A DNA stretch of 64,000 nucleotides. Source: Hortaea werneckii. Lineage: Eukaryota > Ascomycota > Dothideomycetes > Mycosphaerellales > Teratosphaeriaceae. The stretch spans positions 124,001 through 188,000 of the forward strand of contig JBAOKB010000045.1 of NCBI GenBank assembly GCA_037044905.1. The letters run 5' to 3'. The notes beneath the pieces were generated by a model. The model ran no database searches, had not been told where the DNA came from, and saw nothing but the letters and a program-made list of their open reading frames with translations. Both the position numbers and the translations under genes were made by a program. This document shows positions 20,746 to 29,966 of the stretch, one piece after another (the stretch's first letter is position 1; each line of letters starts with the position of its first letter).

Positions 20746-22355
20746 ATGGCGCCAGAAAAGCCAACTATTGCGATTGTAGGAGGAGGCATTTCGGGAGCCA
20801 CTCTAGCAATTGCTCTCATACGTCGTGGCATCAATGTCACAATTTACGAGCAGGCTCACGCCTTTGGCGAGGTGGGCAGAATCCCAAAAGCCTTTTATTC
20901 AGTTGAACGAAAGCTCAAACCAAGACACAGATAGGTGCTGGGGTAGCTTTCTCGCCCAACTCGGTTCGTGCGATGCAAGCTTGCTCTCCCGACATCTATA
21001 ATGCTTTCGAGAAAGTGTGCACGACCAACCAATGGCCCTCCAAGAAGAACATCTGGTTTGAGTTCTCAGATTCAATGGACCAGAATCAGGCGGTTGGGCA
21101 GGAGAAGCATCTCTTTACTCTGTACAACGACACAGGCGCAAATGCTGTGGTCAGTATCAAGAAAGGCATCGATTTCGCAAGAGGTCAATTCAGAAGCTGA
21201 CGTCGTCTTGCTGATCAGCACCGTGCCCATTTCTTAGACGAGCTGGTGAAGTTGATTCCAGAGGGCGTTACCCAATTCAAGAAGCATCTCGATACTATCG
21301 AGCAACCTTCTGCGGAGAGCAAGGTGACAATGAAGTTTCACGATGGTACTACCGCAGAGGCCGATGCCGTGATAGGTTGCGATGGCATCAAGGCCAGGAC
21401 TCGAGCCTGGATGCTTGGTGATGACCATCCAGGAGCACCACCCGTATACACGTACAAGTATGCTTACCGCGGCTTGATACCGATGGAGCGAGCCGTAGAA
21501 GCGTTGGGCGAAGACAGTGCGAAGAACAGCAAGATGCATTTGGGCAAAGACGGGCACGTCTTGACGTTTCCGGTAGACCATGGCAGCACGATGAATGTCG
21601 TAGCGTAAGTTGGGAGCCTGCCATCGTAGTGACAAGATACACGTGCTGACGGCAATCGCAACCATAGATTCAGAACTACGGATAAGGACTGGGAGCATCC
21701 CAAGCTTACTGTGCCTTCACAGAAGGAGCATGTGTATGAAGACTTCAAGGTATGGCCGTGCCGTAAATTTACCAACCACTTTGCAATGGACTGACAGTCA
21801 TCCTCGCAGGACTTTGGACCAACGGTAAAGAAAATCATCGACATGTACGTGCCAAAGATCGCCTAGGACAATGCCCTTGTCCCTTCTGCTGACATTGCAT
21901 CTCTCCACAGGCTAGAGCCGAACCTAGACTGCTGGGCGATCTTCGACACCGGCGCACATCCCATGCCCACATACAACAAAGGCCTTGTATGCTGTCTAGG
22001 CGACGCCGCTCACGCCACAAGCCCGCATCACGGCGCAGGGGCGGGGATCTGCATCGAGGACGCAGCGGTGATGGCAGATTTGCTTGCCGATCCTCAAGTA
22101 CACGCAGCCGGCAATAAGGGGTTGGCTGCAGCATTTCAAGCTTTCAGTGATACCCGTAAGGAGAGGACGCAGTGGCTGGTGCAGAGTAGCAGGCGCGAAG
22201 GCGACTTGTATGAATGGAGGGCTGATGGCGTAGGTGATGACTTTGGCAAGATCCATCAGGAGTGCAAGCAACGGTGCGAAACGATCTGGGAGGGGCAAAT
22301 CGATGAAATGATTCGCGAGGCGAAAGGTAGTTTGAACTCGATTTTGAGTGGTTAA
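20746..22355 (+). CDS. FAD-dependent monooxygenase, salicylate hydroxylase-like
   Basis: This is a group A flavoprotein monooxygenase that would hydroxylate an aromatic or similar substrate using NAD(P)H. Six exons (20746-20871, 20931-21149, 21219-21604, 21668-21749, 21810-21844, 21911-22355) sum to 1293 nt, encoding 430 aa. The N-terminal Rossmann motif is TIAIVGGGISGATLAIAL (GxGxxG). The splice after GAG restores FGE|IGAGVAFSPNSVRAM, and that after 21149 restores ANAV|HRAHFLDELV. DAVIGCDGIKARTR is the DG motif binding FAD and NADPH, and CCLGDAAHATSPHHGAGAGICIED is the second FAD motif (GD). The shortest exon is only 35 nt. No frame break is present. The neighbours are the SDR upstream and the amino-acid permease downstream (convergent). 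The substrate cannot be assigned. Confidence 0.92.
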
Positions 22356-22425
22356 AAAGATCTTGTTGTTTATAAAATGTCACGCAATGCAACGCGATGC
22401 AAAGCAAGGCAGCTATTTACGTGAA

Positions 22426-24460
22426 CTAGAAGAGGAAGTGGTACACACGCTTCCACGCTGGCCAATTCTGCTTTTCCATCTTAAGCTGTTCGTAACTGCA
22501 AGTCTTCGTTAGCACAATTCTGAACGCAGGCAGGGCTTATTGAGATGACTTACGCTTCCCAGTCGATCTCACGACGGCCAGTATCGACATCAATGTCCGC
22601 CGTGCGAAGCCAGGTCTGTCGCTTCCATACAAGACCGATGATGTAGAAGAGAATCACTACGAACAGAGCGAGGTAGCTCAGGAAGAAGTCGTATGCAGTC
22701 AATGGCTTGACGGCAGTGTAGAACTGAGCAATCAGGACGAGGATCTGTACAAGATAGGTCAGTTTTGACGGACATCTCATGAAAGCGCAGTAACCTGTAC
22801 ATACCACAAGGATAAAGCCGACCCATGAGCCATAGACACCGAACGCCGCTTGAAACGGAAGCTCGTCAGTAGTGTGGCCGTGGTATGCCCAAGCATTCCG
22901 GAATCGGATGTGTGCAAGGCAAATTGAACCCCAGGTGAATAGTGCGGCCAGACCGGACAGGGCCAGGAGCCAATTGAACACAGTCACGGCGCTGCTTGCC
23001 AAAGCAATGTAGGCGATCGGGCCAAAAGCGATAATGGCGATGGTCGACCAGAGCGGACGTCCGGCGCGGTCGACGTACTTGAAGATCGGCGGTGCGTAGC
23101 CTTGCTCAGCCAGCGCAGTCAGGGTACGAGAGCCACCGTACACACCGGACAAGCCGATGGAGATGACGGAGAAAAGAATCACAACGTTGATGTAGTCGCC
23201 AAATGCTGGAATTCCGCCGTTGAGCGCGGCAATGACGAATGGTGAGTCGACACATCAAGAAGGGAGCTGTTGCCAATGAGGCGGTCGTCATCATATGGAA
23301 CCAGTAGGCCGACGAAGAACAGGGCCAGAATGTAGAACAACGTCTATTTTTCGAATGCGGTCAGTGTGGTACCAAATCAATTGCAAAAACCACAACTTAC
23401 AATACGCCAAAAGACCTGCTTCACAGCTCCTGGTAGGAGAGGCTTGAGGAGTCTTACTCTCCGCCGCCGCAAGACCAACAAGCTCAGTACCGCTGAATGA
23501 GAAAGCAGCAGTGACGAAGACCGCACACAGTCCAGGAAAGCCGTTGGAAAACGCGCCAGGGTTGTACCAGTTGCGAGCTCCGTAATACTCATTATATGGG
23601 GGCTGCGAACCACCGCCGCAAACGAGAACAAGAGCAATAATCTGCGAAGGAAATTAAATTAGCGATGTCCACTGCAGCCGAGAAAGCAAGACTCACCATG
23701 AAAATGACGACCGTGGCGAGCTTCAGAATCGACACCCAGAATTCTTCTTCGGCATATCCAAGAACACCAAAGATGTTAATGATGATGATGACGAGCAGAA
23801 ACACGGTGATCCAGACTGCTATGTTGATCTTTTGTTCTGGATCCCAGTACCCGATTGTCAGACCAGCAACGTTAATTTCCAGAGGTAACACAATAGCCCA
23901 TTGGAACACGTAATTCCAACCCATAGCGAAACCCCAGGACGGATCGATGAAGCGAGCGGAGTACGTGTAGAAGCCACCGGAGATAGGGAACATAACGGCC
24001 AATTCACCGAGAGCGTAGACGACGTTGAAGATCATCTAGACTGCGGTCAGTAATCCGACAAGTTGCCCTGACACCTTCCCTCGAAAACACTTACAATACC
24101 AATAATGGCGAAACCGATGAGGAGAGCAGCTGGACCACCAGTCGACAAAGCCGAACCACTTCCGACGAACAAACCAGCACCAATTGAACCACCGATAGCA
24201 ATCATGTTCAAGTGACGCGTCTTGAGCGTCTGGTTTAGCTGGTTGTTCTTGTCGGCCTTGGTGCGACGCTTGAACGAGTCTGCCGTCAGACCCAAGCGGG
24301 TCATGAGAGGCGGGCGCGGGCCCTCCTCGTAGTCGACGACCTGTCCCTCCGCATTGCTCTTGGTGTGTTGCAGCCCATCCGCCATCTCCATGCCAGTGGG
24401 CGATGCCTCGCCGCTGGAGCCCTTTTCAGGGCCCGTCGAAACGCGCATTGAGTCCTTCAT
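22426..24460 (-). CDS. Amino-acid permease (APC/YAT family), with two apparent compensating frame breaks
   Basis: This is a plasma-membrane amino-acid:proton symporter of the fungal Gap1-like family, about 581 aa and 12 predicted spans. Six exons on the minus strand: 24460-24095, 24035-23697, 23641-23401, 23343-22805, 22744-22554 and 22495-22426. A cytosolic N-terminus of about 85 residues precedes LKTRHLNMIAIGGSIGAGLF, the family signature. ELAVMFPISGGFYTYSARFI and SFSGTELVGLAAAESK follow; the last exon ends in EQNWPAWKR-like charged sequence. Exon 3 is 241 nt (one base too many; extra G near 23436-23437) and exon 4 is 539 nt (one too few; missing A near 23245). Between these points the expected LPGAVKQVFWRI and YILALFFVGLLVPYDDDR are in shifted frames. 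If both indels are real the protein truncates early in exon 4. Confidence 0.86.
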
Positions 24461-26784
24461 CGTTGCGACCGCCCAGAATCGTCAGTAAATGCGAGTGAGG
24501 AGTCAAGGGAGGTGGGAAAGAAGGGGGGTGATGATGTCAATGCGAGGAAATGACACCCCGGCCGATGAAAGGCTCGAAGACAAAGAAAGAAAGCAAGGCC
24601 TTCCAGAGCTCGACGTCGCTGGAGGGGGCCTTTCCGTGACACTTATACCACATACGACAAACGCTCGCCAGCGCCGCTTATCTGCGAAGTGCTCGCGTGG
24701 TTTCATGCGTTTATCATGTAAATCTTGGCCGCCACGCGCATATGGGTGCTGCCAAGGCCCATAGAGTTTCCACCACCCTCGGACGCTGTGTCTTGGCAGG
24801 CGTGATGATTGGCTGCGACAGGTTCGGAACCGCCGCCTAGGCCTTTGGAGAGGCTAGAAACACGGATGACTTGCTGCATTGGAGAAAGTCGCGTCGTTTA
24901 AATGGAGTGTAATCCCGTACGAAGGATGCACTGGAGGCGCGAAGGTGACATTCGATTTGGTAATACCCCATCTTCCCCAAGACGCCCAGCCTGGGGTCGC
25001 GCGGGCAGGTAAGGACCTTCCTCTTTCGTCGCTGAGCTGCCGCACACCAGTTGGTTGTGTTGGTGGTCGTGGATTCCTTCGGTGTCACAACAGTACCATG
25101 TGAGTCCTGGCGAAAACTGCGACGAGGTTGGCGACATGTCGTGTTGTGTTAATCGGTTCTTTTTGCCTAATCTCCCTGCTGGAAATTCTTATCGCAAACC
25201 AAGCCCGCTCCAGAATCCTGGACCGAGGTCTTTCCGCGCCAAATTCGCTAGAACACAAGTGTCCCGGCGGCGTAAGGCTCTTGCAGGTGGTAGCTTCCAG
25301 ACAAGCCTTGATCAGCCAAGACACATTTTATTCTACACCGACCTTGGCGGGAACGCATGTGAGATAAGGTGTCTAAATCCAGTAGACCAAGAGATAAGCT
25401 GGCTTGGGTACATCAGCAATTCATCTAATGAGCGCGAAGAAGTGAATCCTTGCGGCTCTCAGCGGCCTTATGCTCCATTTTCTTGTGTGTATTCGTTCCA
25501 GGACATGACAAGGCCGAGCTGCATGTGCCTGCATGGCTTCGACCCTGCATGTGCCTGCACCCTCGGGGTTGTGCGTGCTGGTCTTGATGAGCTTGTTACT
25601 TTGTTCGGCGTCATGCGATTTCGTGGACCCGGCGCGACGGATTAGACGAAGCCTTGGGAGGATTCGCAACGCAGCCAGACGGAGAGGCGTCGCTGCTTGT
25701 GATGGCTGTCCTCTACAGGCACCGTGTGCGCGGCGCAGCACACAGCCAAAGGGATAGGGTTTCGCCGGCGTTCATATTCACCGTGCATTCGGGTTCCGTC
25801 TGCATTTCATTACTCGCTAGAACTGGTGGCCAGAGATGGTTTGGACTGTGACCTGGCTTTGGAGTTGTATCCAGTCTTCATCCCATAAAATGCTAAGAGG
25901 CTGCTCAAGCAGCAGGAGCGCGACAAGCAGAACGCAAGAGGGAGCGACGCGATTGGGAATGCGGCCGTCAAATAAACCGACGGCTAGTCCCTACTCCTCT
26001 TCGCTCTTATCAGCCAGCCGACAAACTGCACCCTGCAGGTGGCTTTCGGCCAAAGGATTGCTTCCTCGGCTGCGCCGCCCTTGCTTCGCTTCCCAGGCAG
26101 CCCATCATTGGCGGTCAAACTCTTGCGTCTGTCTTTTGGTGTTTTCCTTTATGTTCGTGGGAAAGCAATCGGTCTGTTGAAGAATAAAGAAAAGGTGAAG
26201 AAAAAGGTGAAGACTAATGAACGCGCGCCCTACGCCTTACATGTCAGACGGCGAGGACGGCTCGATCCGCTCTTTGCTCGTATCTCCATTATTCTCCGCT
26301 GTCAACTCGTGATCTACCCACATCGTACTGCAGCGATTCTCTGACACTACCGGATGCCACAGTACGGTGAACATTATGGTGTTCGGGCAATAGTCTGGCA
26401 GCGCCTCGTTGCTAGGAGTGGTAAGCAGCTGGCAAGTCAGCTTCACTGTTGTATTGACGTTATTCCCATTTGGGGTCACGGTGCACGTCACCATGCATGC
26501 AGTGCGCTTTCCCATCGGAACAGCATTGGGGAGCCCGACAAGTTATTATACTCTGAAATAATGTTGATCTTCTATGGACGCTGTTGACATTCTGCAAAAC
26601 TCCAACCAACGGCCTCAATACCTAGCTACTTCCCAAGATCTTGACACGCATCCTGCTCTCTCCACGCCAGGAAAACGGACAGCCACGCGGTGAGCGGCAT
26701 TTGATATAGATAGCAGCTGCCTCTTATCAGCCTTGACAACCGGCCTGCTCGATTCTGTTGCGGCCACAGGCGGACAAGGCAAAG
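24461..26784. other. Long intergenic region
   Basis: About 2.3 kb separates the divergent permease and oxidoreductase genes. Several short open frames exist, but none shows a domain or splices into a plausible protein. A 15-bp word, CTGCATGTGCCTGCA, occurs twice, at 25519-25533 and 25545-25559. The size is consistent with two independent promoters; an unannotated non-coding transcript is possible. Confidence 0.4.
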
Positions 26785-27839
26785 ATGTCGACCTTTGACT
26801 GCAAAGCCTGGACGTACGATGCGCCCTATCCGGCGGGCCTCAAAATCACGACCATCCAGACACCGCGAGCGAATGAAATTAAGAGCTGGGCACAACACCG
26901 CATATGCTCCTCAGGCTCAAAGCGTGTGCTCTAAATCCCGTCGACATTCAGATGATGAACATGCTGGCATCGTCGTGGATGCCAGGGAAAAGTAAGCCCA
27001 AGACTACAGTATGCGATTTCAGCGGAGAGGTCGTCGCAGGAGGGCGGACAGGCTTTATCCAGCACGATGAAGTGTTTGGAATCACGATGAAGCCTTTTGA
27101 CGAGGCTGGTGGCGCTTTGTCCGAGATGGCGCAGTTCAACATGGCCAACAGCTGCGCTGTCAAGAAGCCCTCCAACTGGACTCATGAGCAAGCGGCTGCC
27201 ATCCCACTTGTTTGGCTCACAGCACGGACATGCATAGAGAACGTTGCTTACCACGTCGAATCACATCCCTCGAAACGCCTCGCAGTGCTCGGTGGCTCAT
27301 CGGCTGTGGGTATCTACACGATCCTCATTGCCAAGCGGCGCGGGTGGAAGGTCATCACCACATCATCAAGCCGCAACAAGGACTTCGTAACCAACACTCT
27401 GAAAGCCGATGCGCATGTCGATTATACTACCCAGAATGTGCGCTCCGAAGTCTCCAAGTTCGAGCCAGTAGCTGTGGTCGACTGCGTAGGTGGCACTGAA
27501 TGCATTGGTCTTCCCTCCAGCAAGCGATACATCAGCATAGTCGGTGACAAGACGTCCCGGTCTTCCATGGGCGGACCCTACACATACTACAACTTCTTGT
27601 CGTACCATGCACCGCTACAATGGATACGTTGGGCAAAAGGGTACTTTGGAATTGGCGAGAGCTACGATGTTGTGGTGCTGGAACTCAAAAAAGAGTGGTT
27701 GCAAGAGGCTGTAGACACTCTGCGACCAGAGGAGATCTTCATCGACAGCACCTTCAACTTTGAAGATGCCAAGAAAGCTTTTGAGAGACTGAACACTGGA
27801 AGGGCACGTGGCAAAGTGGTGGTCAAAGTACAAAATTAG
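26785..27839 (+). CDS. MDR-type zinc-less alcohol dehydrogenase/quinone oxidoreductase-like, with an N-terminal frame break
   Basis: This is a medium-chain dehydrogenase/reductase-fold NAD(P)H oxidoreductase of about 351 aa. The N-terminal piece from ATG 26785 (MSTFDCKAWTYDAPYPAGLK ... TPRANEI) runs to a stop near 26935, while the catalytic-domain frame begins LLRLKACALNPVDIQMMN, a typical MDR block. A missing A at 26881-26882 (AA to AAA) would fuse the two, and 1055 nt becomes 1056. DFSGEVVAGG and VFGITMKPFDEAGGALSEM follow. The cofactor fold begins RLAVLGGSSAVGIYTILIAK. No zinc-ligand cysteines or histidines are evident, so a quinone or enone reductase type is likely. The C-terminus (TGRARGKVVVKVQN) is the family end. 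Its stop overlaps the stop region of the convergent MFS gene. Confidence 0.86.
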
Positions 27840-29369
27840 CTGCATTATTCTTCAACATTACGTTCTCGAATCGCGTCAAACTTTCGTGCGCATTAGAAGC
27901 CTTCGCGGAGTTAGCCACATATGGTCCGACTTCTGCGAGCTGTGCTCCTGTGTCATATTGTGCATGTCTCTCATGCTCTCGCAGCTCTTTGCTCTCCAGA
28001 TCGCAAATCTTCCACGACCGCAGAGCTAACATCCCAGCAGCTCCGACAAGGAACATACAGCCAACGAATACCTGGGAGGATAAATACCCTCTAAAGGATA
28101 CCAGCTGGAGTGCAATCGCCTCTGCAAACGTTGTAGGCAGCACCAAAGGCAAGCAAATCATGCCGAAAGCTGCCGGTAGCCTTTGTAGACCGACGACTTC
28201 TGCAGTAACGGGCACGACGCAGCCCCAAAACGTCCCTGTGACTGTCCCTGCTGCCAACGCGAATAGGATCAAAACCCCGTAGGTCTTCGCAGGGACCCAG
28301 ATGGCAAGGCAGAAATCCACATAGCGCCGTCATGACCGTGGCAATGTTGATCCGTCCCAGTCGATCGGACAGGTATCCGACGGCTGGCCTGCCTACCGCC
28401 AGACCCAAGTTAAGCATAGCACCCACAACTGACCCTGCTGAGCAGATAGACCAATGGAGGTGGCGTAGTTCGGAAGCGAGTACAGAAGCACAATGTATCC
28501 CAGCTCGGTGACAAAGCCCCACCAGATGACGAGGATGACAGAGATGTGTCCGAACTCTCTCATATCGAACGCCCGCTTGTTAGGCTGCACAGTCCTGTTG
28601 CGGTCCTTAAGAAGAAGCGAGCATCCGAGGTTCGAAACCAGAGTAGCGATAGCGAGGATACGATACGTCCACTTCCACCCCACCGTCTCAATGCCTGCTC
28701 CAGCGCCCAAATTGTACGCCAGACCTCCAAAACCAGCGCCAGAGGACGCGATCCCTAATGCTAGGCTGCGCTTAGTTGAGAACCACTGAGGCAAGATCGC
28801 AGACGCGGTGATATAAAGAAACCCCATCCCGTAGCCGAAACACGCGCCCTGCGTAAGGAACAGAATCCAGACTTGATCCGCGAAGGAGGAGGTCAGCATC
28901 GCGACAGAAACGAGTATCGTGCCTATAAGCAACGTCACGCGCGTGCCGAATCGATCATTCGCCGCCGCGACAGCGGGCGAGATGAGCAGTGCCTGGGAGA
29001 TGGAAAGACCGCCTATAAGCGCATACTCCAGATGTGTCGCGCCAGCGAAGGACGAGTTGGAGAGGTAATGGTTGAGAAAGACTCCCCAGGAGCTATTGAC
29101 GCCCCAGGTGTTGGCGTTGATTAGGAGGAGACATGCTGTGCATACCCAGCCGTAACCTGCGAGATTCGCAAGCGTTTGCGTTAGAACACAACTGGTAGTT
29201 AAATGTGATGTGATGAATGAAACCTACCGCCATCAGGTGGAACGTCCTCTCGAGTCGTGACATTCGTTTGAACGCCCATCAACTCAATGTCCTGTTCTGA
29301 AGCCGCTTGGCATCCATCTCGGCTGTTTGCCACCTCAAGATCGGAGACGGGTTTGTCGTTGCTGCCCAT
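27823..29369 (-). CDS. MFS monocarboxylate-type transporter, with two apparent compensating frame breaks
   Basis: This is a 12-span major facilitator of the fungal monocarboxylate (MCT-like) group, about 491 aa. Exon 1 (29369-29228) encodes a hydrophilic N-terminus; exon 2 (29156-27823) completes PPDGG|YGWVCTACLLLINAN, the family's DGGYGWVV-like signature before span 1. WGVNSSWGVFLNHYL, ASAILPQWFSTKRSLALGIA and VGRPAVGYLSDRLGRINIAT (loop motif) are present. The expected frame is interrupted after GLSAQQG, where one G appears missing (plus-strand CCC at 28433-28435), and again after TALCGF, where one T appears extra (plus-strand AAA at 28313-28315). The two shifts cancel. The C-terminal tail after ALRSWK is polar. 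The tail overlaps the end of the convergent oxidoreductase gene by 17 bp. Confidence 0.86.
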
Positions 29370-29966
29370 TTTAACTTCCTCTGAAATACCGAAACAACGA
29401 TATCACCAGTATTTTAAGACGCGCAAGGCGTCTCGCGATCTTTTTATCATCATCAACATCTACGCCGATCCGTTCGGGTCCCGACGGCTTTGTGTGTCCT
29501 ATGTGGAGTGCAGTCCCCAACATAAGTCATACCTGCGCGTCCAGTGGTACCTAGGTAGGTAGCTTTGGACGACGTACGCCCGCCGTTCGGCAATTTGGCC
29601 CGACGCAATCTTGACGAGTCGATTACGGCACTTGCGCCCTACATGTCATCCATCCAGAATCTAGAACCGGTCGTGTTGATGACTCGGTAGCCTTTTCAGG
29701 AAATCTTTTCCTATCTGTCTACCGTTGCGGATGGAGCGTCGAAGTATCGCCGTCTCTGAAGAATTGCATCGCGATGTGCGGGGAGGAAAATCTCTTGGCA
29801 CAATGTTGGATGGAATAGTTCGCGACAACCGACCAAAACTCTTGCTTTACGTGCATTTTGATCTGGAAAGGACTTCACTGCTCTCAAATTTCATGGAGAA
29901 AGTATTGTGGATAGGCTTTTACACTCTCGATCATACAATCTGTTCTGTCACGCAACAAGGCAACTA
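29370..29966. other. Intergenic spacer
   Basis: This is the MFS gene promoter and the 3' flank of the ABC transporter gene. An open frame that starts here and runs to 30540 on the plus strand is the reverse shadow of the ABC transporter. No other feature is seen. Confidence 0.4.

Noticed and set aside
21150..21218. Coding continuation SIKKGIDFARGQ in the FAD monooxygenase
   Set aside because: Reading through leads to a stop; removing the 69-nt interval (GTCAGT donor, CTGAC branch-like site, CAG acceptor) joins ANAV to HRAHFLDEL in exact phase, as expected for the family.
25055..25645. 196-codon open frame in the permease/oxidoreductase spacer
   Set aside because: It starts from a weak context, shows no domain and overlaps equally long frames on the other strand.
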